Positions 9,319 to 18,769 of a stretch of DNA of 64,000 nucleotides are shown one piece after another. Each line of letters opens with the position of its first letter. Positions within the stretch are counted from its first letter, which is position 1. The stretch covers positions 372,001 to 436,000 of the forward strand of contig CACCOB010000001.1 in NCBI GenBank assembly GCA_902547535.1. The letters are read 5' to 3'. The notes beneath the pieces were generated by a model that saw nothing but the letters and a program-made list of their open reading frames with translations, had not been told where the DNA came from and searched no databases. The DNA is from an uncultured Pelagibacteraceae bacterium. Its GTDB lineage: Bacteria > Pseudomonadota > Alphaproteobacteria > Pelagibacterales > Pelagibacteraceae. A program made the position numbers and the translations under genes.

Positions 9319-10025
9319 TGATCGAAATATTTCTTGCATTTAGCGCAGGTTTGATAAGTTTTTTATCCCCTTGCGTATTACCACTTATTCCAGGATATAT
9401 TTCATATATATCTGGCTCAACTCTTAACGAACTTCTTGAGAAAAAGAGTATAAATTTATTTCCAATAGTTCTTTTTACGGTTGGATTTTCAATTGTTTTT
9501 ATTAGTTTTGGAGCAACAGCAACATTTTTAGGATCATTAGTCTTAGATAACTCAAACACTCTCAGAATTGTAGCTGGTACAATTATAATAATTTTCTCAC
9601 TTCAAATAATAGGCTTGATTAATTTAAAGTTTTTAAATTATGAGAAAAGGTTCCAAGCAGATAAAAAATCAGGTGTATTTAGCTCAATTTTAGTTGGTAT
9701 GGCATTTGGTTTTGGTTGGACACCTTGCATTGGACCTATTCTTGGATCAATATTGGCAATCGCATCTACAGAGGAAAGCATAAATAAAGGAATCTTACTT
9801 TTATCATTTTATTCATTAGGTCTTGCGTTACCTTTTATTTTATCGGGATATTTAATTCAGAAATTTATGATTTTTTCTAAAAATTTAAAAACAAAAATGA
9901 ATGTTATAAATAAAACAGGTGGTTCTCTCCTTTTGATTACTGGAGTATTAATGATTACAAATCAACTTCAAGCTTTAGGATATTACCTTCTAGAATATAT
10001 TCCATTCATGCAAAATCTTGGATAA
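9318..10025 (+). CDS. ccdA: Cytochrome c biogenesis protein CcdA
   Basis: A 235-residue six-helix membrane protein that carries electrons from cytoplasmic thioredoxin across the membrane to periplasmic thiol systems. The paired cysteines are visible in SFLSPCVLPLIPGY (about residue 20) and in FGWTPCIGPILG (about residue 137), each with the expected prolines. The start overlaps the last base of the ppc stop (TAATG). No cytochrome assembly genes are adjacent, so its redox partner is elsewhere. Confidence 0.93.
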   Translation: MIEIFLAFSAGLISFLSPCVLPLIPGYISYISGSTLNELLEKKSINLFPIVLFTVGFSIVFISFGATATFLGSLVLDNSNTLRIVAGTIIIIFSLQIIGLINLKFLNYEKRFQADKKSGVFSSILVGMAFGFGWTPCIGPILGSILAIASTEESINKGILLLSFYSLGLALPFILSGYLIQKFMIFSKNLKTKMNVINKTGGSLLLITGVLMITNQLQALGYYLLEYIPFMQNLG

Positions 10026-10026
10026 G

Positions 10027-11130
10027 TTAGATATTAAATTTTCTTTTAAGATGTCTAATTTTTCCCTCTGTACTATCATAATCAATGTAGCACCCTTGAA
10101 GGAATCTATTTCCTTCATTTGAATCGAAACTAGTTCTACCATGAAGTAATCTATAATTATCCATCATTAATAAGTCGCCAGGATTCAATTTAAATTCTAT
10201 CCTATATTTATCTGAATTATAAAATTCTGAAAGTTTGTTCCTTGCTTTATAATATAAATCTAAATCTTCTTTATTTAATATTGGCACATAATCTAATCTT
10301 GGACTAAATCTCACTTGCTTAAACTCTCCTTTTTCATCTAACTTAATAAGTTCAGACCAATCTTCTAATATGACTTCTTTATCAATAAATTTAAATTTTA
10401 CTTTTATCTTAGTAAGAATTTCATAATAATCTTTAAATTCATTTTTTAAATCTTCGGTAACAGTATAACCATCGACAAGAGTTGACAGTCCACCAGATAC
10501 CTCATTTTCAATACAATGAAGAAGCTGAATACATGGTACTGGTATTCTGTAAGGATTATCTGTATGAGGAGCCAAATTATAAGATGTGTATGCTAAATCA
10601 TTAGGATTAGGTATTGATCTTACATTAAAAAACTCTCCAAAATTCGTTCTTCTTACGCTTCCAATTGAATTAGCAAAATTTATAATGAAATTATCTTGAG
10701 TTGGAACATTTTTAATAATCACAAATCCGTATTGATAAAAAGAAACAAGCAAGTCATACATTTCCTTAGTTTCACTAATATCAGCATTGTAGATGAAGTT
10801 CTTTAAATTATTTAAGTTAGAGTCCCATTTAACTTTTTTTATAGAGCTCATAAACATTTTTTGATTAGAATACTCTTTAATAATATTGCTTACTTTTAGA
10901 TATGATTTGACGCCATCATTGAAATTTATTTCTAATTCATCATTTTCTAATTTTACCTTCTCTATTAAAATATTGGTTTGTAAAATGCTGGGATCAAATA
11001 ATCTTTGCTGTGTGATTTCGTCTAAGAACTCTTTATTTTCAACTCTTTCTCTAAGCCAGAAAGGGTGAATTTCTTGTCTATTATTACCATCGTTAAAGAA
11101 TATTCTATTTTTTTCAACTTCTATATTCAT
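10027..11130 (-). CDS. Gamma-butyrobetaine hydroxylase-like Fe(II)/2-oxoglutarate dioxygenase
   Basis: 367 residues. The N-terminal part of about 90 residues, with HPFWLRER, is the small domain found in gamma-butyrobetaine and trimethyllysine hydroxylases. The TauD-like catalytic domain follows with the iron ligands His and Asp in APHTDNPYR and the distal His in RLLHGRTSF. The gene converges with ccdA, one base apart. A quaternary-amine substrate is likely because of the N-terminal domain; trimethylaminoethylphosphonate or gamma-butyrobetaine are both candidates. Confidence 0.85.
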   Translation of the reverse strand: MNIEVEKNRIFFNDGNNRQEIHPFWLRERVENKEFLDEITQQRLFDPSILQTNILIEKVKLENDELEINFNDGVKSYLKVSNIIKEYSNQKMFMSSIKKVKWDSNLNNLKNFIYNADISETKEMYDLLVSFYQYGFVIIKNVPTQDNFIINFANSIGSVRRTNFGEFFNVRSIPNPNDLAYTSYNLAPHTDNPYRIPVPCIQLLHCIENEVSGGLSTLVDGYTVTEDLKNEFKDYYEILTKIKVKFKFIDKEVILEDWSELIKLDEKGEFKQVRFSPRLDYVPILNKEDLDLYYKARNKLSEFYNSDKYRIEFKLNPGDLLMMDNYRLLHGRTSFDSNEGNRFLQGCYIDYDSTEGKIRHLKRKFNI

Positions 11131-11197
11131 GAGGTATTTTATAAAAATAATTTAAATTTATCTTTAATCAAGATAAATAAAATAGTAATTCCTTTTA

Positions 11198-12001
11198 ATG
11201 AAAAAAAAAATTATTCCAAATAATAATGAATTTCCTAGATTTTTAAACCAGTTGGCTAAAGATCTGTCTACGTTTTATTACAATAAGTTGAGTAAGAAAT
11301 TTAAAGTTCAAAACAAAATAAAGGGGAAAGGATATGATCCAGTTACTTCAGCAGATAGAGCATTTGAGAAATTCATTAGATTTAAAATTAATAAAAAGTT
11401 TCCAAATCATGAAATTATTGGTGAAGAATATGGATATAAAAAATCAAAAAGCGATTTTACATGGGTTATTGATCCAATTGATGGAACACGATCATTTGTA
11501 ATTGGAAGTCCAACTTGGAGTAATTTAATTTCATTAAATTATAAAGGCAATCCAGTATTTGGTTTGGCTAATTTTCCAATCCTAAAAAAATATTATTATA
11601 ACCAATCTGATAAAGTTGCATATGTAGTTGAAAATAATAAAAGAAAAAAAATTAATACAAATAAAAAAGCAAAATATAAAGATTTGAAATTAGCAGCAGG
11701 ATTACATGGAGCTATTTCATTAAATAAACAAAAAAAAATTGCTAAATTTTTAAATTTAATGCAATTTCCTTGTTCCGATGCCTTATCTTACGCACAGGTT
11801 TGCGAAGGTAAGCTTGATGTTGTATTTCAATGCAATAATAAAATTTGGGATATTCATCCCTTAATACCTATTATCAAAGCATCAGGTGGAATTGTTTCTA
11901 CAATTGATAATAGAGATGCAAAATTTGCAGGTAATATTCTTGCATCATCAAATAAAAATATTCATATTAAAATTCAGAGTTTATTAAAACCAATAGCCTA
12001 A
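11198..12001 (+). CDS. Inositol monophosphatase-family protein, probably histidinol-phosphatase HisN
   Basis: 267 residues with the metal-binding signatures VTSADRAFE, IIGEEYG and DPIDGTRSF (about residues 88-100) plus the distal WDIHPLIPIIKASGG. The substitution of AA by HP in the last motif and the sequence GSPTWSNLISL favour the HisN branch over inositol monophosphatase or CysQ. It is a soluble Mg2+-dependent phosphatase. The next gene starts two bases after its stop, so the pair is probably co-transcribed. Confidence 0.8.
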   Translation: MKKKIIPNNNEFPRFLNQLAKDLSTFYYNKLSKKFKVQNKIKGKGYDPVTSADRAFEKFIRFKINKKFPNHEIIGEEYGYKKSKSDFTWVIDPIDGTRSFVIGSPTWSNLISLNYKGNPVFGLANFPILKKYYYNQSDKVAYVVENNKRKKINTNKKAKYKDLKLAAGLHGAISLNKQKKIAKFLNLMQFPCSDALSYAQVCEGKLDVVFQCNNKIWDIHPLIPIIKASGGIVSTIDNRDAKFAGNILASSNKNIHIKIQSLLKPIA

Positions 12002-12003
12002 AG

Positions 12004-12735
12004 ATGGAAATTATTGTTCTTCAACACATTAAAATTGAAGATCCCGGTTATATAAAAGATTTGATGATTAAAGATGGTGTAAACTTAACCACGATTGAAC
12101 TAGATGAGGGAGAAAAAATACCAAATGATCTAAATAAATTTGATGCAATGTTTTGTATGGGAGGTCCAATGGACACATGGATGGAGCAAGAATATCCATG
12201 GTTAGTTGAAGAAAAAAATAAAATTAAAGAATTTGTTGTTAATTTAGAAAAACCTTATTTAGGCTTTTGTCTTGGGTGTCAATTACTCGGAGAAGTAGTA
12301 GGCGGAAGTGTTGTTAGAACAAAAAATCCCGAAATAGGAATGTTAAATATAAATTTCTCCGAAGAAAAAAAGAACGATACTCTTTTTTCGGAATTTCCAG
12401 AAAAGTTAAAATCATTACAATGGCATTCTTATGAGGTTCAAAATTTAGAAAATAATAAGGATATTACACATATTGCATCTTCGGATGAAACGAAATACCA
12501 AATATTTAGGTACAAAAATCATGCTTATGGTATCCAATTTCATATTGAAATAAAGGATACAACTGTAAATGATTGGGGGTGTGTGCCAGAGTATAAAATG
12601 GCTTTGGAAAAGCAATTAGGTAAAGGAGCGCTCGAAAAGTTTGATCTTGAGGCGAGAAAAAATATGCAAAAAATGAATAATTATTCAGAAATTTTGTATA
12701 CCAAGTTCAAAAATGAGATCATTCTTAACAACTAA
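12004..12735 (+). CDS. Class I glutamine amidotransferase (GMP synthase-like domain)
   Basis: 243 residues. The nucleophile elbow GFCLGCQLLG (Cys about 91) and the catalytic His-Glu in GIQFHIEI, where the family usually has FHPE, are present. This matches stand-alone class I amidotransferases annotated as GMP synthase-like. Partner synthase is unknown; such proteins can hydrolyse gamma-glutamyl compounds. It follows the phosphatase gene by two bases. Confidence 0.8.
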   Translation: MEIIVLQHIKIEDPGYIKDLMIKDGVNLTTIELDEGEKIPNDLNKFDAMFCMGGPMDTWMEQEYPWLVEEKNKIKEFVVNLEKPYLGFCLGCQLLGEVVGGSVVRTKNPEIGMLNINFSEEKKNDTLFSEFPEKLKSLQWHSYEVQNLENNKDITHIASSDETKYQIFRYKNHAYGIQFHIEIKDTTVNDWGCVPEYKMALEKQLGKGALEKFDLEARKNMQKMNNYSEILYTKFKNEIILNN

Positions 12736-12806
12736 AGCAATTATTTTGCACTTGTAGTTGTCCCATTAATCAGGTTTAATTTTATTTGTAATAATTAGGA
12801 GGAAAA

Positions 12807-14369
12807 ATGAAATTTAAAAATTTTATTAAAATTTTCTTTGCAATTTTATTTGTTTTTGTGTCAACAAATTCATACGCGAAAACAATTAAATGGTCTATGC
12901 AGGGTGATAGTTTAACTTTGGATCCTCATGCACAAAATGAAGGTCCTACCACTCAAGTTTCAAGACAAGTTTATGAGGCGCTTGTAACAAGAGGTTTAGA
13001 TATGAGTATTGAACCTCAACTTGCCACCGATTGGAAAACAACAGATCCAAATACATGGATATTTAATTTAAGAAAAGACGTAAAATTTTCTGATGGCAGT
13101 AATATGACAGCGAAAGATGTTGTATTTAGTATATTAAGAGCAAAACAACCTACATCAGATTTTAAAGAGTACATTAGTACAATTTCAGATGTTAAAGAAA
13201 TTGATAATTATACTGTGCAGATTAGTACCAGCAAACCAAATCCAATTCTTTTAAACCAGTTATCAAATATATTTATAATGTCTAAAAAATGGTCTATTGA
13301 TTTTGGAGCTACAGTTTCACAAAACTGGGATGGTGGAGAAGAAACATTCTCAGCAACTAATGCAATGGGAACTGGACCATTCAAAATTACTCTAAGAGAG
13401 CCAAATACTAAGACAGTATTTGAGAGAAATAGTAATTGGTGGGGTTCAATGAAAGATAATAGTGTTAGTGAAATACACCTATTACCAATTAAAAATTCAG
13501 CTACAAGAGTTGCAGCATTGTTATCTGGTGAAGTTGATTTAGTTACTGATGCACCGGTTCAAGACTTGGCTAGAATTGGAAATTCTTCAGATCATGAAGT
13601 AGTTAGCACTGCTCAAATGCGTACAATCTTTTTAGGTATGGACCAAGCAGCAGACAAACTAAGATCTGGAAATACTGGAGACAATCCATTTAAGAAAAAA
13701 GAGGTAAGACAAGCTCTTTATCAAGCAATAGATATTGAGGCGATAAAGAAAAAAGTAATGAGAGGTCTTAGTGAACCTGCAGGAATTATAACTTTTCCTG
13801 GTGTAAATGGATATACAAAAGAGTTAGATAAAAGATTACCTTACGATGTTGATGCTGCAAAAAAATTGTTAGCTGACGCAGGATATCCTAAAGGTTTTGA
13901 TGTTGAGTTAAGATGCCCTAACGATAGATATGTTAACGACGAAGCAATTTGTACAGCTGTTGTGGGTATGTTAGGCAAAATCGGCGTTAATGTTAATTTA
14001 TTTGCTCAAACAAAAAGTAAGCACTTTAAGGAATTAAAAGAAGATAAAGGTGATTTCTATATGTTAGGTTGGGGAGTTCCAACTTTGGATAGTCACTACG
14101 TATTCCATTACTTATACGAGTCTGGTGCTAGCTGGAATAAAGTAAACTTTAGTAACAGCGAAGTTGACGCTGCAATTAGAGTTATGGAAGGCGAAGTTGA
14201 CTTGGATAAAAGAAATGCTGCTATTGCAAATGCTTGGAAAATTGTAAAAGACGATATCTCGTATCTTCCTCTACATCACCAAGTAATTTCTTGGGCAACT
14301 AAAAAAAATGTAGATGTTCCAATTAGACCGAATAATGAACCATTATTCCGTTTTGCAAGTTTTAAATAA
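12807..14369 (+). CDS. Peptide/nickel-type ABC transporter substrate-binding protein
   Basis: 520 residues of the SBP_bac_5 family. A signal peptide ending near SYAKT is followed by WSMQGDSLTLDPHAQNEG and the family motif KFSDGSNMTAKDVVFSI near residue 95. AGGAGG lies six bases before the ATG. It starts a four-gene importer. The family takes oligopeptides, sugars, opines and metals, so the ligand cannot be assigned. Confidence 0.93.
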   Translation: MKFKNFIKIFFAILFVFVSTNSYAKTIKWSMQGDSLTLDPHAQNEGPTTQVSRQVYEALVTRGLDMSIEPQLATDWKTTDPNTWIFNLRKDVKFSDGSNMTAKDVVFSILRAKQPTSDFKEYISTISDVKEIDNYTVQISTSKPNPILLNQLSNIFIMSKKWSIDFGATVSQNWDGGEETFSATNAMGTGPFKITLREPNTKTVFERNSNWWGSMKDNSVSEIHLLPIKNSATRVAALLSGEVDLVTDAPVQDLARIGNSSDHEVVSTAQMRTIFLGMDQAADKLRSGNTGDNPFKKKEVRQALYQAIDIEAIKKKVMRGLSEPAGIITFPGVNGYTKELDKRLPYDVDAAKKLLADAGYPKGFDVELRCPNDRYVNDEAICTAVVGMLGKIGVNVNLFAQTKSKHFKELKEDKGDFYMLGWGVPTLDSHYVFHYLYESGASWNKVNFSNSEVDAAIRVMEGEVDLDKRNAAIANAWKIVKDDISYLPLHHQVISWATKKNVDVPIRPNNEPLFRFASFK

Positions 14370-14380
14370 ATAACTTTTTT

Positions 14381-14410
14381 ATAAGCCCTTTGTTTTTACA
14401 AAGGGCTTAT
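14381..14410 (+). terminator. Intercistronic stem-loop after the peptide-type binding-protein gene
   Basis: A perfect 12-bp stem, ATAAGCCCTTTG at 14381-14392 with CAAAGGGCTTAT at 14399-14410, has a 6-base loop. No T-tract follows on the plus strand, so it looks more like a 3' end protector or attenuation point than a full terminator. The permease gene starts 20 bases later. Confidence 0.75.
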
Positions 14411-14430
14411 AAGTATAAATATTTCTTAAA

Positions 14431-15414
14431 TTGATAAAGTATTTTTTCAAACGTCTGATTCAGTCGGTAATAGTGATGCTTGTCGTATCATTTGTTTCTT
14501 TTTCTTTATTTAATTTTGTGGGAGATCCAATTAACAATATGGTTGGTGAAGAAACTTCAGATGAAGAAAGAGCAGAATTAAGAGAAACTCTTGGACTGAC
14601 CGATCCAATACATATTCAATTTTCAAGGTTTGTAGTCAATGCTTCCAAAGGGGAATTTGGGATTTCGTATCAGTTAAGAAGACCAGTTTCAGAATTAATT
14701 ATTGAAAGATTGCCAGCAACTATGGAATTAGTTTTAATTTCTGCATTAATCGCATTAGTTTCAGGAACATTATTAGGAGTGTACACAGGTATTAATAGAA
14801 AAGGTTTTTTGAGTGATTTTATATTGGCCGTATCACTCTTAGGAGTATCTCTTCCAACTTTTGTAATTGGTATACTTTTTATTTATTTATTCGCAGTAAT
14901 ATTAGGTGTACTCCCATCCTTTGGAAGAGGAGAGGTGATTGACTTAGGATTTTGGACTACTGGACTTTTAACAGTTTCAGGATTGAAAGCAATTATACTT
15001 CCATCTGTAACACTAAGCCTTTTTCAAATGACTTATATAATTAGATTAGTAAGAGCTGAGATGATGGAAATCTTACAAACTGATTATATAAAGTTTGCAA
15101 GGGCAAGGGGAATAAGTGAAAAAAGTATAAATTATAAACATGCACTAAAAAATGGATTAATTCCTGTCATAACTATAGCAGGAATAAATATAGGTACATT
15201 AGTTGCTTTCTCAATTATTACCGAAACTGTTTTTCAATGGCCTGGTATGGGCTTTTTATTTATTCAGGCGGTTCAATTCGTAGATATACCAATTATGTCG
15301 GCTTATTTAGTATTTATAGCTTTTGTATTTGTAATGATAAATTTTATTGTAGATATTCTATATTATTTTATTGATCCAAGAATTCGAGTTAAAGGTGATG
15401 CTACAAGTGGATAA
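14431..15414 (+). CDS. Peptide-type ABC transporter permease (DppB-like)
   Basis: 327 residues, six predicted helices, beginning with the typical YFFKRLIQSVIVMLVVSF. Conserved features include FVGDPINNMVGE and the cytoplasmic EAA loop YIKFARARGISE near residue 215, which docks to the ATPase. The start codon is TTG; no ATG in frame precedes the conserved first helix. It follows the intercistronic hairpin and its end overlaps the second permease gene. Confidence 0.92.
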   Translation: MIKYFFKRLIQSVIVMLVVSFVSFSLFNFVGDPINNMVGEETSDEERAELRETLGLTDPIHIQFSRFVVNASKGEFGISYQLRRPVSELIIERLPATMELVLISALIALVSGTLLGVYTGINRKGFLSDFILAVSLLGVSLPTFVIGILFIYLFAVILGVLPSFGRGEVIDLGFWTTGLLTVSGLKAIILPSVTLSLFQMTYIIRLVRAEMMEILQTDYIKFARARGISEKSINYKHALKNGLIPVITIAGINIGTLVAFSIITETVFQWPGMGFLFIQAVQFVDIPIMSAYLVFIAFVFVMINFIVDILYYFIDPRIRVKGDATSG

Positions 15415-16336
15415 TAAAACACTTAATTCTTGGGAAAGATTAAGAGATAGCGACATTTACTTTAGTTTTATTAAATCTCCAACTGCAATTATATCATCAA
15501 TAATATTATTAATAATTTTCTTTTGTTCTTTTTTTGTTGAGTTTGTTACTCCTCATAACCCGTTTGACCCTGCATCATTATCTCTAATGGAAGCTTTTAC
15601 TCCTCCTTCATGGACAGAGGATGGTATAGCAAAATTTATCTTAGGTACAGATGGACAAGGAAGAGATATGCTTTCAACAATTCTTTACGGTTCGCGAATT
15701 TCATTAATAGTTGGATTTTCAGCAATTATTTTTAGTTTAATTTTAGGTGTCTCCCTAGGTTTAACAGCAGGTTACTTTGGTGGAAAATATGAGATGATAG
15801 TAATGAGATTAACAGATGTTCAGCTGACAGTACCGAGTATATTAATGGCTCTATTAGTTGATGGTATTGCAAGAGGTATCATCTCCAGAGAAATGCATGA
15901 CGAGATGGCAATATATGTTTTAATTTTTGCAATAGGCATTTCAGAGTGGCCTCAATTTGCAAGAGTTTCTCGTGCAGCAACTTTAGTAGAAAAAAATAAA
16001 GATTATGTTTCAGCTTCATCAATTATAGGTGTTTCAAATTTACTTATTATGTTTAAGCATATACTGCCAAATATAATGAGACCTGTTTTGGTAATAGGCA
16101 CAATTGGACTAGCTCTTGCTATAATTGCAGAGTCAACATTGAGTTTTTTAGGAGTTGGAGTTCCTCCAACAACACCATCATTAGGTACATTAATTAGATT
16201 AGGAAATGATTTTTTGTTTTCAGGTGAGTGGTGGATAACATTCTTTCCTGCAATATTCTTAGTTATTCTTGCTTTCTCAATTAACTTATTAGGAGATTGG
16301 ATGAGAGATACACTTAACCCAAGGTTAAAAAAATGA
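15398..16336 (+). CDS. Peptide-type ABC transporter permease (DppC-like)
   Basis: About 312 residues. Helix 1 is preceded by FIKSPTAIISS, and the HNPFDPASLSL and LGTDGQGRDMLSTILYGSR segments are standard for DppC. The EAA loop includes DYVSASSIIGVSN. ATG at 15398 is preferred to an upstream TTG at 15371; GTG at 15407 with AAAGG at better spacing is a possible alternative. It overlaps the DppB-like gene by about 17 bases and the ATPase gene by four (ATGA). Confidence 0.9.
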   Translation: MLQVDNKTLNSWERLRDSDIYFSFIKSPTAIISSIILLIIFFCSFFVEFVTPHNPFDPASLSLMEAFTPPSWTEDGIAKFILGTDGQGRDMLSTILYGSRISLIVGFSAIIFSLILGVSLGLTAGYFGGKYEMIVMRLTDVQLTVPSILMALLVDGIARGIISREMHDEMAIYVLIFAIGISEWPQFARVSRAATLVEKNKDYVSASSIIGVSNLLIMFKHILPNIMRPVLVIGTIGLALAIIAESTLSFLGVGVPPTTPSLGTLIRLGNDFLFSGEWWITFFPAIFLVILAFSINLLGDWMRDTLNPRLKK

Positions 16337-18015
16337 CTTTTCTTAAAATAAGTAATTTGAGTGTCGACTATAAAATGAGAAAAGAAACCGTGAATGCTGC
16401 AAAAAATATAAATATAAACATTAAAAAAGGTGAAATAGTTGGATTAGTTGGAGAGTCTGGTTCTGGAAAAAGCACTGTAGCTAATGCGATTGTAAATTTA
16501 ATTGATGAACCAGGTAAAGTTTCAAGTGGATCAATATTGATGGGAGAAACAAATATCAGCGAAAATCCAGAAACAATTGTTCAGTATCGAGGAAAAAAAA
16601 TTGGATTAATATTTCAAGATCCTCAAACTTCTTTAAATCCAATCTTAACAATTGGTGAACAGCTTATAGAAACAATACAGACTCATATAAATTTAGGTTC
16701 AGAGGATGCAAAAAATAAAGCAATTAATTTATTAAAAGAAGTTGGGATCAAGGATGCCGAAAAAAGGTTTTATAATTACCCTCATCAATTTTCTGGTGGT
16801 ATGAGACAAAGAGTTGTTATTTCTCTTGCTTTATGTTGTGAGCCCGAATTATTAATTGCAGATGAACCAACAACAGCACTAGACGTTTCTATTCAGTCTC
16901 AAATTTTAGAATTAATTAAAAGATTAACAAAAGAGAGAAATTTAGCTGTAATACTTATTACTCACGATATGGGCGTTATCGCTGAAACTACAGATAGAGT
17001 GGCTGTAATGAAAAATGGAGATTTAGTTGAAATAGGTTTAACCAAACAGATATTGGTTGAACCTAAGGAAAAATACACAAAAAGCTTAGTTAGCTCTGTA
17101 CCACCAACTAATAAAAAAATATCTAGATTTACAATAATAGAAAAAGAGAATGTTAATAATCAAAATAATAACATTAAAATATTAAACAGGTGGTCCAAAA
17201 AGATAATTGTTGATCAAAATTTAATAGAAATAAAAAACTTGAGTAAATCTTTTGACGATAGTTTTTTCACGGAGAATACAAAGAATTCTGTAATGGCTGT
17301 AGATGATGTCTCACTAAATATAAAAGAAGGGCAATCCTTTGGTTTAGTGGGTGAGAGTGGAAGTGGTAAAACAACAATAGCAAAAATGGTTGTTAATTTG
17401 TTTAAGCCTAGTTCTGGAGATATTTATTTTGACAGTGTTAATGTTACCAAAATTAAAAAAAACAAAGATCTACTTAAATTTAGAAAACAAATTCAAATGA
17501 TCTTTCAGGATCCATTTTCTTCGTTAAATGGAAGACTAAAAGTAAAGGAAATTATTGCAGAACCTATTAAACTTCATAATCCAGATATAAAATCTATTGA
17601 ATTAGATAGTTATATACATGATTTATTAGAGTCTGTTGAATTAACTCAACAGTCTGCAATCAGATATCCCCATGAATTTTCAGGGGGACAAAGACAAAGA
17701 ATATCAATAGCAAGAGCATTAGCCACACAACCAAGACTTCTTGTTTGTGATGAACCTACATCAGCATTAGATGTGAGCATTCAAGCTCAAATATTAAACT
17801 TATTAAAAGATCTTCAAGAACAGTTAAATCTCACTATTTTATTTATAAGCCATGATTTACCGGTTGTTAGGCAAATGTGTGATAAAATAGCTGTGCTTAA
17901 AGACGGAAAATTATGTGAAGTGTCCGAAACAGAAGAGCTGTTTAAAAATCCTAAACATAATTATACTAAGGAACTACTAAAATTAATGCCAAAAATTGAA
18001 TCAATTTATAACTAA
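16333..18015 (+). CDS. Fused dual-ATPase subunit of peptide-type ABC importer (DppD-DppF fusion)
   Basis: 560 residues holding two complete nucleotide-binding domains. The first has GESGSGKST (about residue 39), FSGGMRQR and DEPTTALD; the second has GESGSGKTT (about residue 343), FSGGQRQR and DEPTSALD. A linker of about 70 residues joins them. This layout replaces separate DppD and DppF genes, as in YejF/GsiA-like proteins. The start overlaps the permease stop in ATGA. It completes the importer that begins at 12807. Confidence 0.93.
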   Translation: MTFLKISNLSVDYKMRKETVNAAKNININIKKGEIVGLVGESGSGKSTVANAIVNLIDEPGKVSSGSILMGETNISENPETIVQYRGKKIGLIFQDPQTSLNPILTIGEQLIETIQTHINLGSEDAKNKAINLLKEVGIKDAEKRFYNYPHQFSGGMRQRVVISLALCCEPELLIADEPTTALDVSIQSQILELIKRLTKERNLAVILITHDMGVIAETTDRVAVMKNGDLVEIGLTKQILVEPKEKYTKSLVSSVPPTNKKISRFTIIEKENVNNQNNNIKILNRWSKKIIVDQNLIEIKNLSKSFDDSFFTENTKNSVMAVDDVSLNIKEGQSFGLVGESGSGKTTIAKMVVNLFKPSSGDIYFDSVNVTKIKKNKDLLKFRKQIQMIFQDPFSSLNGRLKVKEIIAEPIKLHNPDIKSIELDSYIHDLLESVELTQQSAIRYPHEFSGGQRQRISIARALATQPRLLVCDEPTSALDVSIQAQILNLLKDLQEQLNLTILFISHDLPVVRQMCDKIAVLKDGKLCEVSETEELFKNPKHNYTKELLKLMPKIESIYN

Positions 18016-18027
18016 AAGGAGAAAACT

Positions 18028-18420
18028 ATGACAATATTTAAAAAAATTTCTGAAAGTGAGGCTACTGGAAAGGTAAAAGAAATTTTTGATGAAATAAAAG
18101 AAGCCCGACAAATAACTGAAATTCCAAATTTTTGGAAAACTATGGCTAATAGTCCTGAAACATTAGAAAGAACCTGGAGATCATTACAGCAAGTAATGGG
18201 AAAAGGTGAATTAGACCCTGCCGTAAAGGAGCTCATATATGTTGCAGTTTCAATTACTAACAATTGTGAATATTGTATTAAATCTCATTCTTTAGCTGCC
18301 AGAAAAAAAGGTGCCACAGATGGAATGATAAATGAAATGATTGCAATTGTTGGAATGGCAAATGAAACAAATCGTTTAGTTGAAGGTTATCAAGTAGAAG
18401 TAGACGACTTTCTAAAATAA
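18028..18420 (+). CDS. AhpD-like carboxymuconolactone decarboxylase-family protein
   Basis: 130 residues, all helical in the family, with the redox pair in CEYCIKSHS near residue 82 and the trailing His, which gives peroxidase or disulfide-reductase activity in AhpD. A strong AAAGGAG lies upstream. It follows the importer genes by 12 bases and may be co-transcribed. Whether it acts as a peroxidase is inferred from the CxxC motif. Confidence 0.85.
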   Translation: MTIFKKISESEATGKVKEIFDEIKEARQITEIPNFWKTMANSPETLERTWRSLQQVMGKGELDPAVKELIYVAVSITNNCEYCIKSHSLAARKKGATDGMINEMIAIVGMANETNRLVEGYQVEVDDFLK

Positions 18421-18421
18421 A

Positions 18422-18766
18422 ATGAATTTTGATTTTGTTTACAAGATATGTACAAAATCTGAGTGGAGTGAGGCAAAACAAAATAATGTTTTTAAAGGCA
18501 CTGCATTAGATTTAAAAGATGGTTATATCCATTTTTCAGATAAAGATCAGGTCAAGCAAACACTAAATAAGTTTTATATTAATCAAACTAATTTAATAAT
18601 TCTTAAAGTGGATGCTCTAAAATTAAAAAATCTGGTTTGGGAGCAATCAACTGATGGCAATATGTTTCCACATTTATACTCACACCTAAATTTAGATTTT
18701 GTAGTTAAAGAATATACGATTGATTTAAAAGATGACGGTAAGCATGAGCTACCAGATGAACTTTAA
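18422..18766 (+). CDS. DUF952-family small protein
   Basis: 114 residues with the DUF952 hallmarks YKICTKSEW, LKDGYIHFSD and the FPHLYSHL segment near the C-terminus. Its function is unknown; the fold family is described as related to ADP-ribosyltransferase-like proteins, but no activity can be claimed from this sequence. The ATG lies one base after the AhpD-like stop, so the two are probably co-translated. It converges with the SMR gene. Confidence 0.8.
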   Translation: MNFDFVYKICTKSEWSEAKQNNVFKGTALDLKDGYIHFSDKDQVKQTLNKFYINQTNLIILKVDALKLKNLVWEQSTDGNMFPHLYSHLNLDFVVKEYTIDLKDDGKHELPDEL

Positions 18767-18769
18767 CTT

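Noticed and set aside
16333..18015. Fused double-ATPase as a novel fusion
   Set aside because: Tandem NBD proteins of the YejF/GsiA type are widespread in proteobacteria.
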